The position numbers were made by a program, and so were the translations under genes. From Desulfogranum marinum (GTDB lineage: Bacteria; Desulfobacterota; Desulfobulbia; Desulfobulbales; Desulfobulbaceae): a stretch of 64,000 nucleotides of DNA. The stretch is from contig NZ_JAFFQD010000030.1 of the NCBI RefSeq assembly GCF_016918565.1, positions 1-64,000 on the forward strand. The letters run 5' to 3'. Shown in pieces: positions 7,777-16,750 of this stretch; within the stretch, counting starts at the first letter, position 1; each line of letters starts with the position of its first letter. The notes under the pieces are model-generated. The model saw only the letters and a list, made by a program, of their open reading frames with translations. It was not told where the DNA came from and searched no databases.

Positions 7777-8181
7777 ATGAGTCAATGGTTAATTTTTCTT
7801 GCAATCATCCCCCTGTCAAGCATACAACTTACAAAGCACTTCCAAGTTAAGCACAGATGGTTGATTAATGGTATCGCTTTTGGACTAGTCGTTGCTCCGG
7901 TAAGTCTCGGTTTATTACAAATGACGTATATTCCTTTGATCGGAAAGTTGCTGGGATTAATAGGACTTATAGCCAATTTAACACATGGATCAATAGGCTT
8001 TTTATGCTTGCTCGGCAGCGGAGTACTTGAACTTAATTCAGTTATCAGTGCGCCTCAACTAGTTATAATCAATATTGTAAATGCAGTTCTGTTTGCCCAT
8101 TGCTATGGATTGATCGGATATTCTATTGATAAAAAGCTAGAAACAGAAACAGGAGCAAGCGGCCATATGATGCCGGTTTAA
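7777..8181 (+). CDS. small integral membrane protein of unknown function
   Basis: This 134-residue protein has about four hydrophobic helices (residues roughly 2-18, 29-48, 50-80 and 92-115) and a polar C-terminus. A GGAG ribosome-binding site lies 9 bases before the ATG. No family is recognised. It is a single-gene unit with a candidate sigma-54 promoter and a strong terminator. The upstream dyad is shared with the region before the cytochrome genes, which suggests co-regulation and perhaps a role in the same respiratory or redox process. That link is inference only. Confidence 0.65.
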   Translation: MSQWLIFLAIIPLSSIQLTKHFQVKHRWLINGIAFGLVVAPVSLGLLQMTYIPLIGKLLGLIGLIANLTHGSIGFLCLLGSGVLELNSVISAPQLVIINIVNAVLFAHCYGLIGYSIDKKLETETGASGHMMPV

Positions 8182-8249
8182 TACAGTAAAAAATACAATC
8201 TGTTACACAACGAACAATAAACACTTTCTTTTTCACCTTACTTTTTCCC

Positions 8250-8294
8250 AGGCAGTTTTGCTGATTGCATCTGCAACAGTAAAACTGCCTTTTT
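8250..8294 (+). terminator. rho-independent terminator
   Basis: AGGCAGTTTT pairs exactly with AAAACTGCCT, with further pairing inside the loop, and five Ts follow. It closes the unit of the membrane-protein gene at 7777-8181. Confidence 0.85.
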
Positions 8295-8579
8295 CCGCAC
8301 CATCATCCTGATTTTTCCTACACATTATTCTGTGCCGTCCCGGATTCAAGATTACGTCAATGCTATAAACAACTACACACCCCCTTTGTGTTGAACATAC
8401 AGTCAGCAACTATCAACCTGCTACCTTGCTGCCACCATACCCTGACAACTTTATGAAGAGGCTGTGCATTTTACCTCTGCGCATCTTGAATAACAGCTTT
8501 CTCTCCTAATCTCGATATGCTCAAAATTATATCCTCGGAGCTGAGCTACTACTCCACTATTTCAGCTTACCTACACGAC

Positions 8580-8635
8580 TTGCAACGATTGCATTTTTGC
8601 AAGCATTTCTTAAAAAAAGGATTGCATCGTTGCAA
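8580..8635. promoter_or_regulatory. cluster of TTGCA/TGCAA dyads, candidate enhancer sites
   Basis: Three dyads fall in 56 bases: TGCAA-CGA-TTGCA (8581-8593), TTGCA-TTTT-TGCAA (8589-8602) and TTGCA-TCGT-TGCAA (8622-8635). The outer two also form a long inverted repeat. They end 52 bases before a -24/-12 promoter. This is the layout expected for binding of an oligomeric sigma-54 activator. Confidence 0.6.
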
Positions 8636-8687
8636 CATCTTTCAGCAACGCCCACTCCATCTCACTGATTTTACGCACAACAGAAGG

Positions 8688-8702
8688 TGGCACATGAAAT
8701 GC
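8688..8702 (+). promoter_or_regulatory. candidate sigma-54 (-24/-12) promoter upstream of an IS remnant
   Basis: TGGCAC-N6-TGC has GG and GC at the sigma-54 spacing. The dyad cluster lies just upstream. Transcription would run right into the IS21-type remnant beginning at about 8742 and then toward the cytochrome pair at 9375. The rest of the 8295-8687 gap shows no gene. Confidence 0.6.
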
Positions 8703-8741
8703 AAACTGTATGTATCGACACGTTGTATTGTGCCTTACAGA

Positions 8742-9196
8742 TGACAATTACAATGGCCGATAAATGGCAATTAAAATGGCCGATTGTATTTGCTGCATAT
8801 CGGCCAAGAAACATCTTTTGTGAATGGAGGTTTCGCGTGTCTGGCAAGCCCATCAATATAGAACAAATAAAACTGTATAAGGAAGCACGCGACAACGGCA
8901 AAACCCAAAAAACGGCTGCTGCCATCGCCGGTATATCGGAAAGGTCTGGTCGCAGGATTGAAAAAGGGGAATTCCAACCCATTAATAATAAAAAGAGAAA
9001 CTGGAGAACCCACCCCGATTCTTTTGCTGAGGTATGGGGCGAGGAGGTTGTACCGCTTTTAAAGGAAAATCCGAGGTTGACCGCAAATACTTTATTTAAA
9101 CATTTGCAGAAAGAACATCCAGGTAGATTTTCCGACAACAAGCTGCGTACCTTTCAACGCAGGGTAAGCCAGTGGAAAGATCAGTACAAACTCTAG
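8742..9196 (+). mobile_element. IS21-family remnant, left end plus start of istA
   Basis: The left end starts TGACAATTAC and holds two near-identical subterminal repeats (CAATTACAATGGCCGA at 8745-8760 and CAATTAAAATGGCCGA at 8768-8783), the multiple-terminal-repeat layout of IS21 elements. It is followed by the N-terminal part of the IstA transposase. The rest of istA, istB and the right end are missing, and I could not fix the right boundary in 9197-9374. Confidence 0.75.
8837..9196 (+). pseudogene. istA: truncated IS21 transposase IstA (N-terminal 119 residues)
   Basis: The frame starts at GTG 8837 behind a GGAGG site and keeps the IstA N-terminus: the helix-turn-helix region (KTAAAIAGISERSGRRIEKG), then VVPLLKENPRLTANTLFKHL and KLRTFQRRVSQWK. 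Full IstA proteins are about 500 residues and carry a DDE catalytic domain; none of that is present, because the frame stops right after the second helix-turn-helix region. The gene is therefore inactive as a transposase. A longer in-frame start at 8687 would run through the sigma-54 promoter and IS end and is rejected. Confidence 0.85.
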
Positions 9197-9374
9197 CAAG
9201 GACGCCTTTTGCTTCACAAAAGTAATGACAGTTATACAACGAGTGAAATGCCGGGCAAGATAGTTGTCAGCGACCGGACAAGATAAATAACAGCATATAA
9301 AAAATGTTAAACCACTTCACTTTACTCACCAGGCTCCAAACAACAGATGGGAGTCTACCAGGAGAAACCATGCC

Positions 9375-10490
9375 ATGAAAAAAGTAACCCGCTGTATGTT
9401 GCACCTGGGATGTTCCCTTATGCTTGCATCCTGGCTTTACCCAACGCCACTCAGGGCGACTGAAAATTCAGAATGCTTTGAGTGTCATTCCGATGAAACG
9501 CTTACCAAGGAAAGTACTGACAACATCCTGCAAACCGCGATTACAGAATCCATGTATGTGGATGAAGAAAAATTTGAACATTCGATCCACAACATAAACG
9601 GCATAACCTGTGTTGACTGCCACACTGACATAGAGGAACTCAACTGGGATGAAGATATACCCCATAAGGCGGAGCTACAGCCTGTATCCTGTACCGAGTG
9701 CCACGAAGAGTCCGGAACAGAGTTCCAAAACAGTGTGCACATGAAAATCCGTAAAAAAGGTGTAACCATGAGTTGTTATGCCTGCCATGATTACCATTAT
9801 GTGAAGCCGATGGAAGGGGTACAGGTAGCAGAAAGAGCAAACACTAAATGCCTGAAATGCCACAACCCCAATCTTTCCCACGACTGGTTACCGGCGGGCG
9901 ATTCACACTTTGCCTTTGTTGAATGTGTTGTGTGCCACGCCCCTGATGTACCGAAATACATCAATCTTCGTTTTTATGATCTTGTTACCAATAAATTTTA
10001 TGACGGTGACCAAATCTTAAAGGCCCTTGGTCTTACCAGTGAAAACTTTATGGCCACCATTGACAAAAATGGCAACAAAATCATCGATAGCGATGAACTT
10101 GAGGACTTGCTTTTCATGCTCAAGCAACAGAACATACACACCCTCTTGCGGGCTGAACTAGTTGCCGACATACATCCAATAGCACACCAGATAAACAGAG
10201 GTGCTGCACAAAATGACTGTGAAAAATGTCATTCAGGCGACTCGCCTTACTTCAACGAAGTATCAATTCTCCTGCCACATAATGACGGCACAGTTGAAAG
10301 GTATACAATCGATCGTTCGGTGCTGGAGAGCTACCATGTAAGCCACTTCTACCTTCTGGGTGGAACCAAAATTAAAATGTTGGACAAAATAGGCATTCTT
10401 ATTCTTGGTGGCGGCATTCTGGGGGCATTTGGTCATCTTTTTTTAAGAATTGTAACGGTCAGGCTCCGCAACAGAAGAAAAGAACAGTGA
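9375..10490 (+). CDS. seven-heme c-type cytochrome with EF-hand and C-terminal membrane anchor
   Basis: This 371-residue exported cytochrome has a signal peptide (residues 1-29) and seven CxxCH motifs, at residues 34, 79, 106, 134, 159, 184 and 282. A canonical EF-hand loop (DKNGNKIIDSDE, 230-241) sits in the gap between hemes six and seven. One helix near 336-356 followed by a basic tail anchors it in the membrane with the hemes outside the cytoplasm. The ATG has an AGGAG site 11 bases upstream. The b-type cytochrome gene follows after 43 bases, so the pair probably moves electrons between the quinone pool and periplasmic partners. The catalytic partner is not in the window. Calcium binding is predicted, not shown. 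Confidence 0.88.
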   Translation: MKKVTRCMLHLGCSLMLASWLYPTPLRATENSECFECHSDETLTKESTDNILQTAITESMYVDEEKFEHSIHNINGITCVDCHTDIEELNWDEDIPHKAELQPVSCTECHEESGTEFQNSVHMKIRKKGVTMSCYACHDYHYVKPMEGVQVAERANTKCLKCHNPNLSHDWLPAGDSHFAFVECVVCHAPDVPKYINLRFYDLVTNKFYDGDQILKALGLTSENFMATIDKNGNKIIDSDELEDLLFMLKQQNIHTLLRAELVADIHPIAHQINRGAAQNDCEKCHSGDSPYFNEVSILLPHNDGTVERYTIDRSVLESYHVSHFYLLGGTKIKMLDKIGILILGGGILGAFGHLFLRIVTVRLRNRRKEQ

Positions 10491-10533
10491 CAGTCATTTT
10501 CTATTCTCTTTCAATTTACAAGGAGGTTCCTCA

Positions 10534-11157
10534 GTGAATCATCAAAAACTCATATACATTCACCCTGTTCCTGTCCGGATATGGCACTGGATAAATGCGG
10601 CATCATTTATTGTCCTGATAATTACCGGAATCCAGATCAGGTACGCGGAAACATTAGAATTCATGACGCTGAGTAGCGCTATCTCAATCCATAATTATGT
10701 TGGATTTGCGGCTATCGCCAACTATTTTATTTGGTTTGCCTATTACCTCGGGACAGGGAAAATAAAAATTTATATTCCTGATCTTAGAAACGTGGTCGCC
10801 ATGGCAATCAAACAGGCTCAGTATTATGGTTACGGATTCTTTGTCGGTAAACCCAATCCGCACGTAATGACCCCTGAAAATAAATTTAATGCCCTTCAGC
10901 AGCAAGCATACCTCGTCATCATGATGGTACTTCTCCCCGCGCAAATGATATCCGGACTATTTCTGTGGAAGGTAAAGGGGTACGAGGAATATGTCATGTT
11001 ACTGGGTGGAATAAAAATTATCGACACTATCCATGTCCTTATATTTTTCTTTTTCACCTCATTTATATTTATCCATTGTTATCTTGCGACGTTAGGACAC
11101 ACACCACTTGCTCATTTCAAGGCCATGTTTACCGGCTACGAGGAGCACCACGATTAA
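10534..11157 (+). CDS. membrane cytochrome b (CybH/b561-like)
   Basis: This 207-residue protein has four hydrophobic helices and histidines placed as heme ligands: HPVPVRIWHW near the start, ISIHNYVG in helix 2, and TIHVLI and IHCYLA near the end. This is the pattern of the cytochrome b subunits of Ni-Fe hydrogenases and thiosulfate-type reductases, which exchange electrons with quinones. Translation starts at GTG behind a strong AAGGAGG site. It is the second gene of an operon with the seven-heme cytochrome. There is no hydrogenase or molybdoenzyme subunit nearby, so the complex is either two-subunit or completed from elsewhere. Confidence 0.85.
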   Translation: MNHQKLIYIHPVPVRIWHWINAASFIVLIITGIQIRYAETLEFMTLSSAISIHNYVGFAAIANYFIWFAYYLGTGKIKIYIPDLRNVVAMAIKQAQYYGYGFFVGKPNPHVMTPENKFNALQQQAYLVIMMVLLPAQMISGLFLWKVKGYEEYVMLLGGIKIIDTIHVLIFFFFTSFIFIHCYLATLGHTPLAHFKAMFTGYEEHHD

Positions 11158-11295
11158 ACTGGATTGCTTATTAGTTCAGATGGCGTCAGATTCAAAACTG
11201 TTGTTGGCAATGATGCATAGTTGGTGACTATTGTAGCCGGCATAATACTGACGGAGATGGCGCTGTCTGCACAGAGCTTTAATGAGTCTTTTATT

Positions 11296-11440
11296 AAAAC
11301 CTAAATCCTGCAATTGCCAAGTTTGCCGAAGGTGCGAGGCTGCGTACACGCAGACGTATTGTAGTACTTCAAGTGTGCGCAAACAAGACAGATTCGGTAA
11401 AATCGGCAATCCCGAAGGGTGGCAAGATTTAGGTAAAATT
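11296..11440. repeat. R4: inverted-repeat-ended element, about 145 bp
   Basis: The left arm AAAACCTAAATCCTGC (11296-11311) is matched by GCAAGATTTAGGTAAAAT (11422-11439) in reverse. There is no ORF inside. Only one copy is seen here. The 11158-12051 gap (894 bases) is otherwise non-coding: this element, R2c and low-complexity sequence. Short ORFs at 11440-11728 overlap repeats and are not supported. Confidence 0.5.
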
Positions 11441-11454
11441 TAAAGTATGGATAA

Positions 11455-11580
11455 CCCTCGACTCCGAGAACAACGATGATTTTTTTCAGCAGACGTATGC
11501 TGAATAGCTGAGCCTATGCTTGTCTCCGAGGATAAAATCGTGGATAGAACAAGAAATCGGACAAATGAGCAATTTTCCAA
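11455..11580. repeat. R2c: copy of intergenic repeat R2
   Basis: It shares words in order with copies at 58640 and 62512: CTCCGAGGATAAAAT, AACAAGAAATC and AATGAGCAATTTT. Its ends are less clear than in the 62512 copy. It is non-coding and lies in the long gap between the cytochrome pair and the sigma-54 activator. Confidence 0.5.
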
Positions 11581-12051
11581 AAAGGTTGGATGGAAATTCG
11601 TCTCTATACTGCTGATGACTGTTACGGTTAAAGATGCAAAAAATGTAGCCCGACGAGTTTTTTTGTCTTCGGACAAGATGAAAATTGTGCAAACAATTAA
11701 TTTTAATCGCGACTTTACACATCTATAAAACGACAGGCAATAAAGAACTAAGCAATCGATATTGCTTGTAAAGATAACAATCGACCTTATATTCTATCAT
11801 AGCTGTTACTTCACATGTATTGACGACAGCTGGTACTACCGGGTATCTTGTATGGAGACTATCTCTATCTATCAAGCTCGGCTGCCCCCATTAGTCGTTG
11901 CAGACAATACAGAAAGAGGAACAGTATGGTTCTAACCAAAAAAAATGGGACCACTGCTTGCACGCTTATCTCATCATTAAACAACCAGATGAAATACCAG
12001 TGCTAAGCATAGAAACAACGCGGTTACAGGTTCCGCACCAAGGTATTTCTC

Positions 12052-13626
12052 ATGCAGAAAAGTAAATACCCAGCAGCCAGGCAACCCAAAAAGCACGCTC
12101 CTGATAAAGCTGACTCAATCGAAAAGCAAAAAATCAAGAACGAGACAGAAGAAAAATTGCCTGCTGACAATGTTGCTTCTGCCCAGTCCGGGTCCGATCT
12201 AACATCAGCGTGTCCGGGCTCTTGTCTCAGTCATTTGCCTGAAAACAATAACACCTTTAGCACCTGCATCCTCGAGTCCATTGCAGACGGTGCATTTACT
12301 GTTAATCATGATTTTGAAATAACTTCCTTTAACCGGGCTGCTGAAATGATAACCGGTTTTAAGCGGGAGGAGGCCATCGGCACCAAGTGCTTCAACCTGT
12401 TTGGAGCCAACATCTCCAAACCAGACTGTCCACTCAAAAAATCCATTGAGACCGGCAAGGAAATGGTTAACCAAAAATCGATTATCAAAGACATTCATGG
12501 CGATGATTTAAAAATAGCCATTAACACCTCTGTGCTGAAAGATGGCGACCAGGTTGTTATTGGAGGCGTGGAAACATTCCGTAATGTCTCCAGCCTTGGC
12601 AATGTACGAAAAAACATTCCGCAAAAATACAATTTCCAAAACATTATTAGTAAAAACAGCAGAATACAAAAAATATTTTCAACTTTGCCAACAATAGCCA
12701 AAAGTACCAGTACGGTACTCATCGAAGGTGAAAGCGGGTCAGGCAAAGAACTTTTTGCCCGCGCTATCCATACCCTCAGCTCAAGAAAGGGCCCTTTTGT
12801 AGCTATTAACTGCGCAGCGCTGCCCGACACCTTGTTGGAATCTGAATTATTCGGCTATAAAAAAGGGGCCTTTACAGGTGCTACAAAAGATAAGCTGGGC
12901 CGTTTTGCAATGGCAGAAAACGGCACCCTTTTTCTAGATGAAATCGGTGATATATCCCCTGCCCTGCAGGCAAAACTTTTGCGTGTGCTCCAGGAAAAAG
13001 AATATGAACCACTAGGCGGCACCACCACCCTCAAAGCAAACGTACGAACCATTGCAGCGACCAATAAAAAGCTGAAAGAACAGGTCACTAAAGGTATTTT
13101 TCGCAGTGACCTCTATTTTCGTCTCAATGTTATCAATATAGCACTCCCTCCATTCTGTAAGCGGCGAGAAGATTTACCCTTGCTTGTGCAGCATTTTATA
13201 GACAAATTCAGAGAGTCTCAAAAAAAGAATATTCAGGCCGCCACTCCGGCTGTGCTGAAAATTCTTATGCAGTATGACTTTCCAGGCAATATCAGAGAGC
13301 TTGAAAATATTATTGAACACTGTTTTGTCATGTGTCAGGATTCAATTATTGATGTGGGCTGCCTGCCTGAAGAAATTGTTGAGTCCACCTTACACACCAG
13401 CAAAGCTGATGAGAGTGAGGCAAACCCTCTTTCAAACGCAGAAGCCAGCGCCATATGGGCAGCACTTCACAAATTCAACGGACACAGGGGAAAAACAGCT
13501 GCCCATTTGAACATAGACAAAACAACACTCTGGCGAAAAATGAAGAAATATTCGATCCAGTTTGCAGCCAAAAAGAAAAAGCGGGCGAATGGAAACGCTA
13601 ACCAAGAAAATGAGCTGAGGATATAA
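12052..13626 (+). CDS. PAS-domain sigma-54-dependent transcriptional activator
   Basis: This 524-residue enhancer-binding protein has a low-complexity start (1-60) and a PAS domain (about 75-180; [19 protein letters not shown], then a cysteine pair CFNLF and PDCPL that could sense redox or bind a ligand). The AAA+ domain (about 203-430) has Walker A GESGSGKE, the sigma-54-contacting GAFTGA loop and Walker [11 protein letters not shown] Fis-type helix-turn-helix lies at about 465-500 ([19 protein letters not shown]). There is no receiver domain, so the signal probably enters through PAS. It follows the cytochrome pair and two sigma-54 promoters sharing dyads, and is the obvious candidate activator for them. 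Its own upstream region shows no such dyad. Confidence 0.9.
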   Translation: MQKSKYPAARQPKKHAPDKADSIEKQKIKNETEEKLPADNVASAQSGSDLTSACPGSCLSHLPENNNTFSTCILESIADGAFTVNHDFEITSFNRAAEMITGFKREEAIGTKCFNLFGANISKPDCPLKKSIETGKEMVNQKSIIKDIHGDDLKIAINTSVLKDGDQVVIGGVETFRNVSSLGNVRKNIPQKYNFQNIISKNSRIQKIFSTLPTIAKSTSTVLIEGESGSGKELFARAIHTLSSRKGPFVAINCAALPDTLLESELFGYKKGAFTGATKDKLGRFAMAENGTLFLDEIGDISPALQAKLLRVLQEKEYEPLGGTTTLKANVRTIAATNKKLKEQVTKGIFRSDLYFRLNVINIALPPFCKRREDLPLLVQHFIDKFRESQKKNIQAATPAVLKILMQYDFPGNIRELENIIEHCFVMCQDSIIDVGCLPEEIVESTLHTSKADESEANPLSNAEASAIWAALHKFNGHRGKTAAHLNIDKTTLWRKMKKYSIQFAAKKKKRANGNANQENELRI

Positions 13627-13797
13627 GCTAAGCAACAACGGACAATTTATTTCTTCCCTGTTCCATTGCATTGCGATAAAACGTTTAGCAAACACAAATT
13701 GACTGGACAAATCCACACTATCCTGTACAAACACACCCGTAGCAACAAACCTTAATGCAAAGCCCTTTCATGCATTGGGCCTGTTCTTCTTTTTCCG

Positions 13798-13922
13798 TAT
13801 CTGTTCGGGAGCACCCCAACCCTTCACGATCTACCCGTTCAGCATACCGATGCGTGGAAGTTGAGGCATATCTGCTAAATCGGTCAGTTTGTGAACATTT
13901 GGAGCACTGCTGAACAGTTACA
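13798..13922. repeat. R3a: 125-bp repeat with inverted ends
   Basis: The ends are imperfect inverted repeats (TATCTGTTCGGGAGCACCCC and GGAGCACTGCTGAACAGTTA). The interior matches R3b at 59920 closely (CACGATCT, CAGCATACCGATG, AATCTGCTAAATCG-type words). It lies between the activator gene and the flavin reductase gene. The 13627-13797 stretch shows nothing else. Confidence 0.7.
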
Positions 13923-13968
13923 TGTTTTCTCAACATACAGACGACAAAGACTATACAAGGAAGATATT

Positions 13969-14535
13969 TTGAAAATTCTTACACTTCAGGGTGGAGCCAG
14001 GCAAAAAGGCAACACAGCCACCATACTCGATTGGGTTGTTTCCGAAGTAACCTCCATGGGACACGAAATCACCTCTATTCCCTTGCATGACAAAACTATA
14101 AAAGGCTGCCTTGCCTGCGGCCAGTGCAAAAAAGAAGCAGATAAAATTAACTGCATCCAGAAAGACGACACATGGCCTATCCTTGACGAGATGGTCGCTG
14201 CAGACCTGGTAATCTTCACATCTCCGCTTTATTTTTGGGGGTTGGCCGGTCCTCTCAAATCATTTATCGACAGAACATACAGCCTCTACACTGGGTATCA
14301 TCAACCCGGACATTCTTCGCTGGTTGAAGGACAACGACAGGCGCTGCTTATGACCGGGGGCGGACCGTACGAAAACAATGCAGAACCGGTATTTGCAGCA
14401 TTCCGAAAATTGCAGGCTCCGCATAAGGCGATCAATGCCGGAGAACTATACATTGGCTCTTGTACAACCCCTGAAAATCTTGACAGCGAAGCGAAAAAGA
14501 AGGCCATAGCCTTTGCTCATACAATTGTAAGCTAA
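13969..14535 (+). CDS. NAD(P)H-dependent FMN reductase / flavodoxin-fold iron-sulfur flavoprotein-like
   Basis: The 188-residue product has a flavodoxin fold: an FMN phosphate-binding start (LTLQGGARQKGNT), CLACGQCKKEADKINC with four cysteines (about residues 45-60) as in iron-sulfur flavoproteins, then the conserved FTSPLYFWGLAGPLKSFIDR. Such proteins reduce quinones, FMN or thiols; the exact partner is unknown. I choose the TTG at 13969 because it has an AAGGAAG site and begins the domain. An upstream ATG at 13891 would start inside repeat R3a. No operon partner is evident. Confidence 0.8.
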   Translation: MKILTLQGGARQKGNTATILDWVVSEVTSMGHEITSIPLHDKTIKGCLACGQCKKEADKINCIQKDDTWPILDEMVAADLVIFTSPLYFWGLAGPLKSFIDRTYSLYTGYHQPGHSSLVEGQRQALLMTGGGPYENNAEPVFAAFRKLQAPHKAINAGELYIGSCTTPENLDSEAKKKAIAFAHTIVS

Positions 14536-14740
14536 ATTTTAGGTAACATCTCTTTTTCGCTCTACGCTCTTCCCTTTCCAGAAAAGGTGGCCAACCTGGT
14601 GCTAATAATTTAGGCTCTATTGCCAAAGGAATAGACATAAAATCAACCAGCAAAACGTGCGAGAGAGGGCTTGCCCTGCAGGGCAATATCCACCCACATT
14701 TCTCTTTTATCCCTGATAGATGAAGCAACTGAAGCTGTCT

Positions 14741-14781
14741 AAAAAAAAAAGGCGGTCACCTTTCAGGTGACCGCCTTTTTT
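14741..14781. terminator. bidirectional rho-independent terminator
   Basis: A perfect 10-bp stem (GGCGGTCACC/GGTGACCGCC) is flanked by ten As on one side and six Ts on the other. It serves the convergent flavin reductase and ndk genes. The 14536-14740 stretch shows nothing else. Confidence 0.92.
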
Positions 14782-14800
14782 AGTGCTGAGCCTACAGGAA

Positions 14801-15217
14801 CTACATCAGCATTTCAAGACCTGAAAAAAAGTAACCAATCTCAAATGCAGCGGTTTCCGGTGCATCGGAACCATGAGTTGCATTTGCCTCCAGAGAATCA
14901 CCAAATTCTTTGCGAAGGGTACCCTCTTCAGCATCGGCAGGGTTTGTAGCACCCATCAGATCGCGCCATTTTTTAATCGCACCTTCTGCTTCAAGCACCA
15001 TCACAATACATGGTCCGCTTGACATAAAATCTGTCAGTTCACCAAAAAAAGGTCTTTCGCTGTGGACATGATAAAACCCTTCGGCCTCCAGCTTGCTGAG
15101 ATAGAGCTTTTTCAGACCGACAATGGCAAACCCTTCAGCATAAATGCGATCAATTATTTTACCGGCATTACCGGCGGCAAAAGCATTTGGTTTAATAATG
15201 GCAAATGTTCTTTCCAT
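14801..15217 (-). CDS. ndk: nucleoside diphosphate kinase
   Basis: The 138-residue protein has the usual length and start ([12 protein letters not shown]) of nucleoside diphosphate kinase. The phosphorylated histidine lies in NATHGSDA (near residue 116), and ERPFF and the GATNP loop are present. It balances nucleoside triphosphates by moving the gamma phosphate of ATP to NDPs through phospho-histidine. It is cytoplasmic and transcribed alone, ending at the bidirectional terminator. Start and length agree with the family. Confidence 0.96.
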   Translation of the reverse strand: MERTFAIIKPNAFAAGNAGKIIDRIYAEGFAIVGLKKLYLSKLEAEGFYHVHSERPFFGELTDFMSSGPCIVMVLEAEGAIKKWRDLMGATNPADAEEGTLRKEFGDSLEANATHGSDAPETAAFEIGYFFSGLEMLM

Positions 15218-15323
15218 GGTAAAAATCCCTCGTAGTTCCTTTTAAAAGTTGCCTGTTAACAATATTGTTTTTTTACGCACGGAGCTATACCATGATCGTC
15301 CCCCATGTGGCAACAAACAGAAA

Positions 15324-16490
15324 CTACTTTTTCTCATTCATTAAAACAAACTTGCCGTCCTTTACGGTCAGCATGGCAAAGGCATCGAGCCCCAGACCAT
15401 TATGGTCTGTTGCTGAAAAGTTAAAGATACCGGCAGTACCTATCATATCTTTGATGGTTTCGATGGATGCGCGTACCTTTTCACGATCGTCCCCACCCTG
15501 CTCAATGGCCTTGGCAAGAATACTCATGGCATCATAGGAATGACCGCCAAAAGTAGAAATATCTTCATTAAATTTATTCTCATACATTTCTTTATACTTC
15601 AGGAGAAAATCTTTTTGATCTCCTGCGGGGAGGCTTTCGGCGACCATTAATTTGCTCGCAGGAAAAATTATACCCTCTGCAGCAGCTCCGGCAGCTTCCA
15701 CATATTTAATATTAGCAAAACCATGACTCTGGAAGAGAGGGACATCCCAACCTGCCTGGCGAATATTTTTAGCCACGATTGACTGAGCTGGAACGATGGA
15801 CCAATTAATAACCGCCTGAATGCTCTCGTTAGCTTTAAGTTTGGCAACCACCGCTGAGAGATCAGTGGTCTTCTTGTCGTAAACCTCCTGAGCAACAATC
15901 TCGACGCTGTATTCCGGAGCTATTTTTTCCAGTTGCTTTTTCCCAGCCTTACCAAAACCTGTATTTCCAGCCAATACGGCAATTTTTGTAATGCCCATAT
16001 CCTGCATGGTCATAAAAATCTGTTGTGCTGCATAGCTATCGCTTGGCGCCGTCTTAAAGACATAGGAGGCGAGTGGATTAACAATCAGTTCTGCAGAAGC
16101 ACACGAGATAAGAATAGTTTTGCCCTGCTGACATATCTTTTTAATTTTCAGAGTTTCACCACTGGTGGATGGACCAATGATGGCAAAGACTTTTTCTTCT
16201 TCAATAAGTTGGCGGGCAAAAGATATGGCCTTTTCAGGACTGCCTCCGGAATCCTTGACAATCAGCTCGACCTGATTGCCATTAATACCGCCACGTTGAT
16301 TAATATCGTCAACCAACATACGCAACGAACGGCTTTCCGGGCCGCCAAGAAAAGAAGCCGGACCGGTTTCCGCCAATATTGCGCCTATCTTATACGTAGC
16401 AGCAACGGCTCCAGTGGCAAATAATACAACAGCACCCACAGCCAACAAATAACTACCCCAAAAAACGGTAAGGCCTTCTTTTTTACGCAT
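15324..16490 (-). CDS. periplasmic substrate-binding protein, LivK/branched-chain type
   Basis: This 388-residue protein has a signal peptide (hydrophobic segment about 9-29, cleavage near AVAA) and a type I periplasmic-binding fold. Landmarks are YKIGAILAETGPASFLGGPE, a DDINQRGGINGNQVELIVKD segment and GPSTSGETL. Family members deliver branched-chain amino acids, amides or urea to ABC permeases. The ATG has a strong AGGAGAGAG site. No permease or ATPase gene is adjacent, so it either serves a transporter encoded elsewhere or acts as a receptor. Substrate cannot be read from the sequence. Confidence 0.88.
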   Translation of the reverse strand: MRKKEGLTVFWGSYLLAVGAVVLFATGAVAATYKIGAILAETGPASFLGGPESRSLRMLVDDINQRGGINGNQVELIVKDSGGSPEKAISFARQLIEEEKVFAIIGPSTSGETLKIKKICQQGKTILISCASAELIVNPLASYVFKTAPSDSYAAQQIFMTMQDMGITKIAVLAGNTGFGKAGKKQLEKIAPEYSVEIVAQEVYDKKTTDLSAVVAKLKANESIQAVINWSIVPAQSIVAKNIRQAGWDVPLFQSHGFANIKYVEAAGAAAEGIIFPASKLMVAESLPAGDQKDFLLKYKEMYENKFNEDISTFGGHSYDAMSILAKAIEQGGDDREKVRASIETIKDMIGTAGIFNFSATDHNGLGLDAFAMLTVKDGKFVLMNEKK

Positions 16491-16750
16491 CCTCTCTCTC
16501 CTTTTCTTAAAATCAATTCAATGGACTTTATCAACCTTTAGCAAAGCATTTATACTCCGTAAAAACAGCTTTACCCACTCTCCAAACGACATAATTCCAA
16601 CCAGTTAATACCATAACAGGCCAGCAAGTCAACATTTCCTAACTTTTCTGCAGCTGCGGATCATGGTATAGTTCATAAGGAGAGAGTACATTTAAGCATA
16701 GATGTTTTAGTAAAATGCAGGTATCTCCTCATCCCATACAGAGGTTGAAA

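Noticed and set aside
11440-11728. ORFs on both strands in the long gap
   Set aside because: They overlap repeat R2c and each other, lack ribosome-binding sites and show no recognisable protein.
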